Shown here one piece after another: positions 1 to 7,718 of a stretch of 36,268 nt of DNA (position 1 is its first letter; every line of letters begins with the position of its first letter). The stretch covers positions 1 through 36,268 of the forward strand of contig JAJYJM010000019.1 of NCBI GenBank assembly GCA_021789495.1, written 5' to 3'. The stretch is from Nitrospirota bacterium. GTDB taxonomy: Bacteria; Nitrospirota; JACRHJ01. The position numbers and the translations under genes are program-made. Under the pieces are notes generated by a model. It had not been told where the DNA came from and made no database searches. It saw nothing but the letters and a program-made list of their open reading frames with translations.

Positions 1-761
1 TTTTTATCCGCGACCCAGAGCGCCGCACGCACCGCACCCCGCGCGAACACGTCCCTTGAGGACGCCTTGTGCGTTATCTCGATTCTCTCTCCCTGCGTCC
101 CGAAGATCACGGTGTGGTCGCCGACGACATCGCCGATACGGAGCGCCTGGACGCCTATCTCGCCCTTTTTTCTCTCGCCGATGTTGCCATGCCGTGCATA
201 TACCGCGACGTCTTCGAGCTTCCTGCCGCGCCCGTCTGCGATTACCTGCGCCATCTTCAGCGCCGTCCCGGAAGGCGCGTCCTTCTTGTGCCGGTGGTGC
301 GTCTCGACAATGTCGATGTCGTATTCCTCGTCGAGGACGGAGGCCATGTCCTTGAGCGCCTTCAGAAGCAGGTTCACGCCGACGCTCATGTTCGGCGCGA
401 GGACAATCGGGATATGTTTTGCGAACCCGGCCATCTGCTCAAGCTGTTTGGCGTTAAAGCCCGTCGAGCCTATGACCATCGCCTTGCCCGAAGCCTCTGC
501 AATCTTCGCGTTCTCAAGCGTAACCTCCGGGAACGTGAAGTCGATTACGACATCGCCCTTGGATATTATCTTTGCGAGGTCGTCGGAAATCGTTCCGCCC
601 TTCTTGCCAAGGCCAAGGTAATCGCCCACGTCCATCCCGACAAGCTCGTGGCCTTTTCTCTCCGTGGCGCAGGACACGTCGGTATTCGGGTTCTCTATCA
701 GCAGTTCGAGTATCCGCCGCCCCATCCTGCCCGCGGCTCCGGTAACAATGCAGTTGATCAT
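1..761 (-). CDS. dapB: 4-hydroxy-tetrahydrodipicolinate reductase (DapB), C-terminus cut by window edge
   Basis: DapB reduces the DapA product with NAD(P)H in the diaminopimelate/lysine pathway, in the cytoplasm. Reading the minus strand from the ATG at 761-759 gives an open frame to the window edge. It starts with MINCIVTGAAGRMGRR, a Rossmann GxxGxxG nucleotide site. Further in are the FTFPE stretch, GSTGF, and the catalytic signature HHRHKKDAPSGTA with its histidines and lysine. The last visible residues, ALWVADK, match the conserved DapB end, so only about ten residues should be missing. The start lies 8 bases after the dapA stop, so it is the last visible gene of the lysA-TPR-dapF-dapA-dapB operon. 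Identity is firm from the motifs and the context. Confidence 0.96.
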   Translation of the reverse strand, partial: MINCIVTGAAGRMGRRILELLIENPNTDVSCATERKGHELVGMDVGDYLGLGKKGGTISDDLAKIISKGDVVIDFTFPEVTLENAKIAEASGKAMVIGSTGFNAKQLEQMAGFAKHIPIVLAPNMSVGVNLLLKALKDMASVLDEEYDIDIVETHHRHKKDAPSGTALKMAQVIADGRGRKLEDVAVYARHGNIGERKKGEIGVQALRIGDVVGDHTVIFGTQGERIEITHKASSRDVFARGAVRAALWVADK

Positions 762-769
762 TTGCGCAC

Positions 770-1642
770 CTATATCAGCCCGTAATTTTTCATCACGTTT
801 GCAAGCTTCTCGTTGTTTATGTCGCTCATCGGGCAAAGCGGGAGCCGAAGCTCCGGGGAACACTTGCCCATAAGCCCAAGCGCGGTCTTGACGGGTATCG
901 GGTTCGTCTCGAAGAACATGGCCTGGTTGAGCGGCTGGAGCCTGTAGTGCATTTTCCTCGCGCCCTCCATGTCGCCCGCGAAGAACGCGTCGCAAAGAGC
1001 GGCCATGTCGGACGGAGCGACGTTCGCCGTTACGGAGATTACGCCCCTGCCGCCGACGGCCAGGGTCGGAAGCACGGTGAAGTCGTCCCCGGAGAGCACG
1101 GTGAACTTATCGCCGCAGAGCTCGATAATCTCGGAGATCTGCTGGAGGTTCGCGGTGGCCTCCTTTATGGCGACGATATTCTTTACACGGGCGCAGCGCG
1201 CGACTGTCGCGGGGAGCATGTTGACGGAGGTCCGCCCCGGGACGTTGTAGAGCACTATGGGGATGTCCACGGCGTCCGCGACCGCCTTGAAATGCCGGTA
1301 CAGCCCCTCCTGCGTCGGCTTGTTGTAGTAGGGCGTTATCAGGAGCGCGCCGTCCGCACCCGATTTTTTTGCGTGCGCGGTAAGCATGACCGTCTCTTCC
1401 GTGGAGTTGGAGCCTGTGCCCGCAATTACCGGCACGCGCCCGGCGGCCCTCTTTACCGCATATTCGATGACCTGCTCGTGCTCTTCGTAGCCGAGCGTCG
1501 CGGATTCGCCCGTAGTGCCGCAGGGGACTATGCCGTCCGTGCCCGAAGCGATATGCCACTCTATCAGCTCGCCAAGCGCCTTTTCATCGACCTTCCCGCT
1601 CTTAAAAGGCGTGACTATGGCGACAATGGAACCTTTGAACAT
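770..1642 (-). CDS. dapA: 4-hydroxy-tetrahydrodipicolinate synthase (DapA)
   Basis: DapA condenses pyruvate with aspartate semialdehyde, the first committed step of DAP/lysine synthesis. The 290-residue length is normal for the family. GTTGES lies near residues 42-47, the YNVPGRT tyrosine near 132, and the Schiff-base lysine in VAIKEA near residue 160. The frame stays open upstream to 1924, but the ATG at 1642 is chosen because MFKGSIVAIVTPF is the conserved N-terminus and a GGAGGT Shine-Dalgarno sits at 1649-1654, six bases before it. The upstream extension is repeat DNA and dapF antisense. The stop is TAG, 8 bases before dapB. Confidence 0.97.
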   Translation of the reverse strand: MFKGSIVAIVTPFKSGKVDEKALGELIEWHIASGTDGIVPCGTTGESATLGYEEHEQVIEYAVKRAAGRVPVIAGTGSNSTEETVMLTAHAKKSGADGALLITPYYNKPTQEGLYRHFKAVADAVDIPIVLYNVPGRTSVNMLPATVARCARVKNIVAIKEATANLQQISEIIELCGDKFTVLSGDDFTVLPTLAVGGRGVISVTANVAPSDMAALCDAFFAGDMEGARKMHYRLQPLNQAMFFETNPIPVKTALGLMGKCSPELRLPLCPMSDINNEKLANVMKNYGLI

Positions 1643-1668
1643 TTTAAAACCTCCGGTGCTAAGAAAAA

Positions 1669-1721
1669 TGCAGGGGCTCAATTTATCGAGCCCGCGGACG
1701 CGATGAATCGCGCCCCCTACA
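1669..1721. repeat. Intergenic double-palindrome repeat between dapF and dapA
   Basis: The short dapF-dapA spacer is almost filled by two back-to-back palindromes. GGGCTC/GAGCCC arms enclose an AT-rich centre (1674-1693), and GGACGCGAT/ATCGCGCC arms lie at 1696-1716. They are bounded by TGCAGGGG and CCCCTACA. Related elements occur at 16009-16038 and 24692-24733. I infer a dispersed REP-like family. In the mRNA it would form two hairpins upstream of the dapA ribosome-binding site. Confidence 0.7.
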
Positions 1722-1722
1722 A

Positions 1723-2541
1723 TTATAGCAACGCCCCTTTCTCTATCACGCCCTGGTATACGAACACGGCATCGCCTTCCAGGAAGACGTCGGAGAACCG
1801 GCTTCCGTCCCGGTCGAAGTATACTGTAAGCTCGCCGCCTCCGCGCGTCTTTACGCGCACGGGGGATTTCACCAGGCCAGCCGCACCGGCGACAAGCGCC
1901 GACGCCGTCGCGCCCGTCCCGCACGCAAACGTCTCCGCCTCAACGCCGCGCTCGTATGTCCTTAAAAGTATATCGCCGTTTCCCGCCACCTGCGCGAAGT
2001 TCACGTTCGTGCCCGCAGGCGCAAACATTTCATGGCGGCGCGTTTCGGCGCCCAATTTCTGCACGTCCACCTTATCCGCATTGTCTACAAAATATACGAC
2101 GTGCGGCACCCCGGTATTTATAAACGCCGCCCTGTAGTCCTTTCCGCCGATGTTTACGACAACCTCCGGGCGATAGTCCTTAGGGGGGGGCAACTGGACT
2201 TTCACGGAGCTGTCTTTCACCTCGGCACGGATTATCCCCGCCTGTGTCTCGAAACTGAGCCGTCTCCCTCCGATGCACTTCATGTAGGCAAACCGGGCGG
2301 CGCAGCGCGAGCCGTTCCCGCACATCTCCACTTCGCTCCCGTCGGAATTGAAGAAGCGCCAGGCAAAATCCGCCGCCTTCGATTTCTCTATCAGTATCAT
2401 GCCGTCCGCCCCGACGGAGAAATGCTGCCTGCAAAGCCTCCGCGCCATATCCGGGATGTCGCCGGACACCTTCCCCTCGCGGTTGTCGATTATTATGAAG
2501 TCGTTGCCGGAGGCGTGCATTTTGGTGAACTGAATCCGCAT
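1723..2541 (-). CDS. dapF: Diaminopimelate epimerase (DapF)
   Basis: DapF interconverts LL- and meso-diaminopimelate, feeding both peptidoglycan and the lysine made by LysA. The 272-residue product has the N-terminal MHASGNDFIIID signature. The two catalytic cysteines sit in MCGNGSRC (Cys74) and in FACGTGA (Cys207), the cofactor-independent thiol pair of the family. The ATG at 2541-2539 directly follows the TAA of the upstream TPR gene (TAAATG), so translation is probably coupled. The stop abuts the palindromic repeat that separates it from dapA. Length and motifs are complete. Confidence 0.97.
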   Translation of the reverse strand: MRIQFTKMHASGNDFIIIDNREGKVSGDIPDMARRLCRQHFSVGADGMILIEKSKAADFAWRFFNSDGSEVEMCGNGSRCAARFAYMKCIGGRRLSFETQAGIIRAEVKDSSVKVQLPPPKDYRPEVVVNIGGKDYRAAFINTGVPHVVYFVDNADKVDVQKLGAETRRHEMFAPAGTNVNFAQVAGNGDILLRTYERGVEAETFACGTGATASALVAGAAGLVKSPVRVKTRGGGELTVYFDRDGSRFSDVFLEGDAVFVYQGVIEKGALL

Positions 2542-3102
2542 TTATCTCAGCCTCAGGCGGTGGAGCATCTTGCCCGACCACTTGTTTACCGGGTGATTCC
2601 TGTCGAGAAACCGGAAGACCGGCGGTTTCCTTATGCCCATCTTCTCAAGCTCGCCCCGGAGCAGGCGGTTTTCCCTGTCGAGCGCCATCCCCTTCCTGAA
2701 GGCCGTGTGCGCCTTGCGGCGGTTCCCGGATACGAGATATACCCTGCCAAGGTTCAGGAAAAGCTCCTGCCGGAAGAATTCCTTCTGCACGGCCCTCTCG
2801 CAGAGCAATACCGCCTCTTTCGTCCTGCCGGTGAGGGCAAGGGCAAGGCCGGCGTAGGACATGTACCTGGGGTCCTTGTCCCGCAGGAAAAGGGCTTTTT
2901 TAAACGCGGCGAGCGCTTCCTTGAGCTTGTCTCTCTTCAGCAGGTAAAGCCCCGCCTTGAAAAGCTCCTCCGGGTCTTCCCTGTCGCCGGTCGGGTGATA
3001 CCCTTCCTCCCTGGGGAGCGTCCTGTCCCTCTCGACCCAGAGGTCTTCGCGCTCTTTATTGTGTTCCTTATCGCGTTCCTTGTCGTGCTCTTTGTGCATC
3101 AT
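2542..3102 (-). CDS. TPR-repeat protein of the lysine/DAP operon
   Basis: A 186-residue protein of unknown function. Residues 2-17 are a highly charged run of four tetrapeptides (KEHD, KERD, KEHN, KERE), encoded by degenerate 12-base tandem units. From about residue 45 to 150 come two to three tetratricopeptide-like helix pairs, for example LFKAGLYLLKRDKLKEALAA and RYMSYAGLALALTGRTKEAV. The tail is basic. There is no signal peptide, so it is probably a cytoplasmic protein-protein adaptor. Its start overlaps the 3' end of lysA by 35 bases in another frame, and its stop touches the dapF start, so it is firmly inside the operon. A role in DAP metabolism or cell-wall assembly would be a guess. 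Confidence 0.85.
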   Translation of the reverse strand: MMHKEHDKERDKEHNKEREDLWVERDRTLPREEGYHPTGDREDPEELFKAGLYLLKRDKLKEALAAFKKALFLRDKDPRYMSYAGLALALTGRTKEAVLLCERAVQKEFFRQELFLNLGRVYLVSGNRRKAHTAFRKGMALDRENRLLRGELEKMGIRKPPVFRFLDRNHPVNKWSGKMLHRLRLR

Positions 3103-4438
3103 GAGCCGCCTTTTCCCCCAGAAACTCCGGGATTTCCTCTCCGCTTACAAGGCCTTCGTAATCCTCACGCCTCCTTACTATATAATACCTGTCCCCCTCC
3201 ACCATAACCTCGGCGGCCCTGGGACGGGAGTTGTAGTTCGAGGACATCGTAAAGCCGTACGCCCCCGCGCTCATTACCGCAAGCAGTTCGCCGGGCTGAG
3301 GCACGCGCATCGCCCTGTCCTTCGCCAGAAAATCCCCCGTCTCGCATATCGGGCCGACGACATCCGCCAAAAATTCGGGGGCGTCCGTGGTTATTACCTG
3401 TTTTATCTCGTGATACGCCTGGTAAAGCGTCGGGCGCACAAGGTCGTTCATCCCGGCGTCCACGATTATGAAATTTTTCTCCTGCGTTGACTTCCGGTAC
3501 AATACCTTCGTGACGAGGCATCCGGCGTTGCCCGCCAGGACCCTGCCCGGCTCGAATACGAGGGTGCAGCCCAGGTCTTCGAGCACGGGGCGGATTGCGC
3601 GCGCCAGATCCGAGGGCAGGGGCGGTTTTTCGTTTAAATAACGTATCCCGAGGCCGCCCCCGACGTCTATATATTTAATGCCGAGGCCCCTGGATTTCAG
3701 CTTTCTTACAAGCTCCGCCGTTTTCTTCAGCGAATCCACGAAGGGCGATATTTCCGTAAGCTGGGAGCCTATGTGCTGGTGTATGCCCACCACCTTTACA
3801 TTAGGAAGCGCCTCCGCCCGCTCGTACTCGTCCATCGCCTGCTCTATGGAGATACCGAACTTGTTCTTCTTCAGGCCCGTGGAGATATACGGGTGCGTCT
3901 TGGCGTCAACGTCGGGATTCACCCTGAGCGCGATAGGCGCCCTCACTCCGAGCCTGCCCGCGACGCCGTCTATGGCCAGGAGCTCTTCCTGCGATTCTAT
4001 GTTGAACATCAAAATCCCGGCCTTAAGCGCGGCCTCTATCTCGGAGACGGTCTTGCCGACCCCGGCGTAGACAATCTTCGAAGGCATAACCCCGGCCCTA
4101 AGCGCGCGAAAAAGCTCGCCTCCGGATACTACGTCCGCTCCGCCGCCCAAGGCGGAAAACGACCTTACCACCGCAAGATTCGAGTTCGCCTTCATGGCAA
4201 AGCATATGACGTGCGGGATGCCGTCAAAGGCCTCGTCGAATACCCTGAAGTGCCGCGTAAGGGTATTGTAGCTGTAAACGTAGACTGGCGTGCCGACCTC
4301 GCGGGCAATCCTTGAAAGCGGAACCCCTTCGCAGAAAAGGCCGGTAGACCGGCTTCGGACCGCCCCGTCCACGCCAAGCGCCTGCCCCGCTTCTTCCCCG
4401 TTTTCTTTCCCCGGGTCCCGGTATATGAAGTCGTCCAT
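3068..4438 (-). CDS. lysA: Diaminopimelate decarboxylase (LysA) with N-terminal insertion
   Basis: PLP-dependent enzyme of the alanine-racemase fold that decarboxylates meso-DAP to lysine. The PLP lysine is in CFAMKANSN (residue 83 from this start). Also visible are HIGSQ, GGGLGIRY, the EPGR phosphate loop, CETGD and AYGFTMSSNYN. The ATG at 4438 is used; a TTG at 4456 in the same frame is possible. Family members usually run from an FxY stretch straight into ELYCEGVPL. Here about 24 extra residues (roughly 9-32) intervene, encoding AVRSRSTG from a copy of the palindromic repeat (4340-4360). A TTGACC/TTTAAT promoter lies upstream. It is the first gene of the operon. Confidence 0.96.
   Translation of the reverse strand: MDDFIYRDPGKENGEEAGQALGVDGAVRSRSTGLFCEGVPLSRIAREVGTPVYVYSYNTLTRHFRVFDEAFDGIPHVICFAMKANSNLAVVRSFSALGGGADVVSGGELFRALRAGVMPSKIVYAGVGKTVSEIEAALKAGILMFNIESQEELLAIDGVAGRLGVRAPIALRVNPDVDAKTHPYISTGLKKNKFGISIEQAMDEYERAEALPNVKVVGIHQHIGSQLTEISPFVDSLKKTAELVRKLKSRGLGIKYIDVGGGLGIRYLNEKPPLPSDLARAIRPVLEDLGCTLVFEPGRVLAGNAGCLVTKVLYRKSTQEKNFIIVDAGMNDLVRPTLYQAYHEIKQVITTDAPEFLADVVGPICETGDFLAKDRAMRVPQPGELLAVMSAGAYGFTMSSNYNSRPRAAEVMVEGDRYYIVRRREDYEGLVSGEEIPEFLGEKAAHDAQRARQGTR
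4340..4360 (-). repeat. Coding palindromic repeat, copy in lysA
   Basis: On the sense strand it reads CCGAAGCCGGTCTACCGGC, a 6-base-arm palindrome (GCCGGT/ACCGGC) with a conserved CCGAA 5' flank. In lysA it is read in the frame giving R-S-R-S-T-G and lies inside an N-terminal insertion relative to ordinary LysA proteins. Confidence 0.85.
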
Positions 4439-4473
4439 AACTCTATCAAACTCCAAGATTTTTGCAGTGTTTT

Positions 4474-4502
4474 ATTAAAACATATGCGGGGTTTCGGGTC
4501 AA
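4474..4502 (-). promoter_or_regulatory. Sigma70-type promoter of the lysA-dap operon
   Basis: Minus strand: -35 TTGACC (4502-4497), 17-base spacer, -10 TTTAAT (4479-4474). The predicted start is near 4467, about 29 bases before the lysA ATG. Confidence 0.7.
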
Positions 4503-4507
4503 GTTAC

Positions 4508-4529
4508 TTTTCTTTAGCGGGAAAGAAAA
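4508..4529. repeat. Perfect AT-rich inverted repeat upstream of the lysA promoter
   Basis: TTTTCTTT and AAAGAAAA arms (8 bp, perfect) flank a 6-base centre, ending 5 bases upstream of the lysA -35 hexamer. It could be an operator or the end of the GT2 transcript. The low GC of the stem makes a strong terminator unlikely. Confidence 0.4.
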
Positions 4530-4578
4530 CTGACCAGAAGAAAGCGGGGCGGGTTAATCTTTTAAGCCGGCCGATATT

Positions 4579-5448
4579 TCAATGTTTCATTACGTATCTT
4601 TTTGCAACGAAATTAATTCCCCGGCCCAGGACGAAGACCGGCATCGTGAGCCAGTGCCAGGGCCTTGCAAATCGCATGAAAAGCCGCAGGTTGGACATTA
4701 TCTTAAGCCGTGTCTTAAGAAGGCTGAATTCCCCTCCCGTGCTCATGGAAATCTTGTGCCGGACCTTTCCGCCGGGCGCGAAAACAAGCCTGAAACCGGC
4801 CCGGCGCGCCCTGAGGGAGAAATCCGCGTCCTCCGCGTACATACCGTAAGAGGTGTCGAGCAGCCCGACCTTCTCAAGGCACGCGCGGGAGATAAGCATC
4901 GCACAGCCGGTTACGTAATCCGTCTCTTCGACTCTGCCGTAGCGCCCGGAGTCTACTTCCCTGATGCCCCGGTGCGCCGTCAGGCCCATCCAGAGCTTCA
5001 CAATCCCGCCCGCATACCAGATAGTCTCATGGGCCGGTAGACCGGCTTCAGCGATGGCCGCCCCCCTGGAAGAATAGTAATATATCATTGGCCCGATTAC
5101 CCCCGCATCCGGGCGCGTGTCCGCGGCGTCCAGCATCTCCGGGAGGAGGCGCCTGTCCACGACGGTATCGTTATTCAGGAGCAAAACCCACTCCGCGCCC
5201 CTGGCGAGCGCGAATCTTATGCCCTCGTTATTACCCCCGGCATACATTAGGTTCTTTTCGTTTTCCAGCACCTCCGCGCCTGGATACGCCTTTCGCACGG
5301 CGTCCGCCGTACCGTCCGAAGACGCGTTATCCACGACAAGGACTTTGTAGTTCGGGTAGTCCATGCGAAAGAGGGAGTCGAGGCATTCGAGGGTGTCGCC
5401 CTTGCGGTTGTAGTTCAGGACGATTATGTAGATGAGAGGGTTATTCAT
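4579..5448 (-). CDS. Family 2 glycosyltransferase (rhamnosyltransferase-like)
   Basis: A 289-residue GT-A fold glycosyltransferase, probably adding sugars to surface polysaccharide at the inner membrane. The N-terminus YIIVLNYN, the [10 protein letters not shown] nucleotide-sugar site near residues 38-48, the LLLNNDT acidic motif near 90-96, and the later [13 protein letters not shown] and [15 protein letters not shown] (catalytic-loop ED) are typical of WbbL-like enzymes. A copy of the palindromic repeat encodes EAGLPA near residues 133-138, just before the IWYAGG segment, as an apparent loop insertion. The start overlaps the GT4 stop by 8 bases. It is the last gene of the three-gene operon. 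The sugar and acceptor cannot be told from sequence. Confidence 0.9.
   Translation of the reverse strand: MNNPLIYIIVLNYNRKGDTLECLDSLFRMDYPNYKVLVVDNASSDGTADAVRKAYPGAEVLENEKNLMYAGGNNEGIRFALARGAEWVLLLNNDTVVDRRLLPEMLDAADTRPDAGVIGPMIYYYSSRGAAIAEAGLPAHETIWYAGGIVKLWMGLTAHRGIREVDSGRYGRVEETDYVTGCAMLISRACLEKVGLLDTSYGMYAEDADFSLRARRAGFRLVFAPGGKVRHKISMSTGGEFSLLKTRLKIMSNLRLFMRFARPWHWLTMPVFVLGRGINFVAKRYVMKH
5033..5050 (-). repeat. Coding palindromic repeat, copy in the GT2 gene
   Basis: Sense strand TGAAGCCGGTCTACCGGC, same palindrome and orientation as the lysA copy. Here it is read as E-A-G-L-P-A, in a loop upstream of the conserved IWYAGG segment. Confidence 0.85.
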
Positions 5449-6562
5449 CCGCCAGCCTCTCCACGCTTTCCGCGAAGGCGTCCCAGGAAAACCGCTTCTT
5501 CTCCCTTCGCACGTTCTCGCGGAATATTTTTAAACTGTCCGCCTGAAAATATCTTATTACCGCGTCGGCCAGGGCCTCCGGGTCGCCCGGCGGCACCAGG
5601 AAACCCGTCTCCCCGTCTTTCACCACCTCCGGAAGCCCCCCGACCTTCGTGGCGATTACCGGGAGGTTGAATGCGAAGGCTATCTGGGTTATGCCGCTCT
5701 GCGTGGCGGATAGATACGGGAGCACGAGCGCGTCCGCCGCGGAGAAGTAATCGGATACCGATTCGTTAGATATATACTTGTCGATGATCTTGACGTTTTC
5801 TCCTATCCCCAGCCGTTCTATCTGCTCCGTATAGGCATCCTTGTCCTCGTAGAACTCGCCCGCAACGACAAGGGTTACGAAGACTTCTTTCAATATCTTT
5901 GGCATCGCGTCGAGCAGAACATGAAGCCCTTTATATTCGCGGACGAAGCCGAAGAAAAGTATCACCGGCCCGGATACCCCAAGGGCGCGCTTCGATTCGT
6001 CCATGTCCTTCGGGCGTCCGAATACCTCGTAGAGCGGGTGCGGAGTCAGGGCATATTCGGCGCCGGGTTTCAGCTTCAGCAGGTCGTCTCTTACGGCATT
6101 CGACATGACGATGAAATAATCCGTGAGCGAGAAGACGAGCCTCGTGAAGAGCATGTCTCCGGGCCTTTTTTCGTGCGGGATGGCGTTGTCCACAACCAGC
6201 ATTACCCTTGTCCGGCAGAGAAGCTTCGCAACGAGCAATACCGCGAAATACGACGGCCCGAAAAACGGCATCCACCACTTGAGGATTATCAGGTCCGGTT
6301 TTTCTCCGGCAATCCTTATTCCTTCGGGTATCCAGTTGAAGGGGTTGAATGGGTGGAAGAGCGGAGCCGACACCACCTCGACGGGGGACCTGCTTTCGTC
6401 GTCCTGTGTCTTGCCGGGGAAGAGGAATGTCGGATACTGGCGGATGAAGCGGTGGAAGATTACATCATGCCCGCGCTTTTTCAGCGTGTCATGCAGAAGC
6501 GCCAGGAACTGGGCTATTCCTCCGCGCAACGGGTGCGCCGGGCCGATGATTAGGATTTTCAC
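5441..6562 (-). CDS. Family 4/1 glycosyltransferase
   Basis: A 373-residue GT-B retaining glycosyltransferase. The N-terminal [10 protein letters not shown] resembles the GGI/GG acceptor-side glycine loop. The C-terminal half has [52 protein letters not shown] (the nucleotide-sugar E-x7-E-type region) and [12 protein letters not shown]. The start is the GTG at 6562-6560, which overlaps the GT9 stop as GTGA. The open frame upstream of it is GT9 antiframe and would add an unconserved leader. Its stop lies 8 bases inside the GT2 gene. It probably builds a surface glycan with its neighbours; specificity is unknown. Confidence 0.92.
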   Translation of the reverse strand: MKILIIGPAHPLRGGIAQFLALLHDTLKKRGHDVIFHRFIRQYPTFLFPGKTQDDESRSPVEVVSAPLFHPFNPFNWIPEGIRIAGEKPDLIILKWWMPFFGPSYFAVLLVAKLLCRTRVMLVVDNAIPHEKRPGDMLFTRLVFSLTDYFIVMSNAVRDDLLKLKPGAEYALTPHPLYEVFGRPKDMDESKRALGVSGPVILFFGFVREYKGLHVLLDAMPKILKEVFVTLVVAGEFYEDKDAYTEQIERLGIGENVKIIDKYISNESVSDYFSAADALVLPYLSATQSGITQIAFAFNLPVIATKVGGLPEVVKDGETGFLVPPGDPEALADAVIRYFQADSLKIFRENVRREKKRFSWDAFAESVERLADE

Positions 6563-7614
6563 TTCAGAAGCCGCTGCACGGCCTGGAAGGCGTCTTCGAC
6601 GGTAATCCGGTCCATGCAGGTCTCGGCGCAGCTCTGTTTGAAGCAGCCCTCGCACTCCATACCCGGCGAAATGATCTCTCCCAGGCCGTACATCTCGAAC
6701 TCGTGAGAGTTGAAGATATTATTGAAGAGCACGAGCTTCTTGTTAAGCCCGATTGCGATGTGCATACCCATCGTGACAGCGGTAACCATAAGCTCGCACC
6801 TGTCCACGAGGCAAAAGAAATCGCTCAGTGGAAAATGTCCGAGATAGGCGCCGCCGGATTCCTTTGAGAGCCGCAGGTTTTTTTCGTGCTCCTGCTCGCC
6901 GCCGAGGAAAAGCGGGAAATACCCGGCCTTTTGAAGCCTCTCTGCAAGCTCCACCCACCTCTCGTCCCTCCAGAGCCTCGTGACCCATCTGCCGCCGCAG
7001 CCGGTATTCAGCCCCACCACGCGCGCGCCGCCGGGTATGTCGAAATCCGGCCTTTTCTCCGGCAGTTCAAGAATATATTTCTCGCCCTGGAACTTATACC
7101 CGCAGATCTCGAATATCTCCTCCGGGTAGCTCTTCTTGTTGGCCTTGTTCACATCATCCCAGAGCCCGGTAAGGAGCTTGTCGTAGGCGGCCTCGTCAGC
7201 GTTGATGCATTTCCCGCCGGCCATAACGAATCCCCTTTTCGCCTTAGCCTTAATCTGATTGGCCAGGCCCACGGCCTCAAGGTCCTTGTCGAGATTAATC
7301 AGGAGGTCGAACTCCTGCGGGAGGAGCGAAACGACGCTCTGGAGCGTAAAACCCATCTTCCTGTCTACCGCGCCCGGCAATACCTCCGGGGAATATGTGA
7401 GCCAGGTTATAAACGCGCGCGGGTATTCTTCCTTGAACCTGCGCAGAAGCGGGGTAGTACGTATTACATCGCCTATAGCGCCGAGCTTGATGATTAGTAT
7501 GTTGAAATCCGCCGGGTCGTAATACCGGCATCCTTCGCAGTGCACGCCGTGCTTTTTGTGCGGGCGGCAGGGTATGTGGCCCAGGAAATAACGGCAGTCT
7601 CGGTTTAGCTTCAT
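6559..7614 (-). CDS. Family 9 glycosyltransferase (heptosyltransferase-like) with cysteine clusters
   Basis: A 351-residue GT9/heptosyltransferase-family protein, a family that adds heptose to LPS core. The body begins at about residue 37 with [21 protein letters not shown]. Later come [26 protein letters not shown] and the [21 protein letters not shown] acceptor/donor loop. Unusual are a 36-residue N-terminal module with four cysteines (positions 7, 16, 26, 29) and a C-terminal [13 protein letters not shown] cluster, both suggestive of metal or Fe-S binding. First gene of the GT9-GT4-GT2 operon, starting divergently from the propeller gene about 100 bases away. Confidence 0.92.
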   Translation of the reverse strand: MKLNRDCRYFLGHIPCRPHKKHGVHCEGCRYYDPADFNILIIKLGAIGDVIRTTPLLRRFKEEYPRAFITWLTYSPEVLPGAVDRKMGFTLQSVVSLLPQEFDLLINLDKDLEAVGLANQIKAKAKRGFVMAGGKCINADEAAYDKLLTGLWDDVNKANKKSYPEEIFEICGYKFQGEKYILELPEKRPDFDIPGGARVVGLNTGCGGRWVTRLWRDERWVELAERLQKAGYFPLFLGGEQEHEKNLRLSKESGGAYLGHFPLSDFFCLVDRCELMVTAVTMGMHIAIGLNKKLVLFNNIFNSHEFEMYGLGEIISPGMECEGCFKQSCAETCMDRITVEDAFQAVQRLLK

Positions 7615-7672
7615 TCCAGAATATTTACCACAACCGGCCCCGAAAATAAAGAAAATTCCATAGGTTGACAGG

Positions 7673-7701
7673 TTGACTTGGAATCTTTTTAAGGATATAT
7701 T
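7673..7701 (+). promoter_or_regulatory. Promoter of the secreted propeller gene
   Basis: -35 TTGACT (7673-7678), 17-base spacer, -10 TATATT (7696-7701), giving a start near 7708 and a very short leader. An AGAGGA ribosome site lies at 7711-7716, unusually close to the ATG at 7719. A second TTGACA lies 9 bases upstream of the -35. Confidence 0.65.
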
Positions 7702-7718
7702 GAGAAATATAGAGGAAT

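Noticed and set aside
1790-1816. GGAAGCCGGTTCTCCGAC in dapF looks like a half copy of the coding palindrome
   Set aside because: Only the left arm matches, there is no palindrome, and the residues align to a normal DapF segment without an insertion.
770-1924. 384-residue version of DapA
   Set aside because: The N-terminal 94 residues come from repeat DNA and dapF antisense; the ribosome site and family start are at 1642.
947-3207. Long plus-strand ORFs opposite dapA, dapF and the TPR gene
   Set aside because: Antisense shadows of strongly identified genes; Arg/Gly-rich composition typical of GC-rich antisense frames.
5441-6655. 404-residue version of the GT4 enzyme
   Set aside because: The extra N-terminus reads the GT9 gene out of frame; the GTGA overlap and VKILIIGPA start support 6562.
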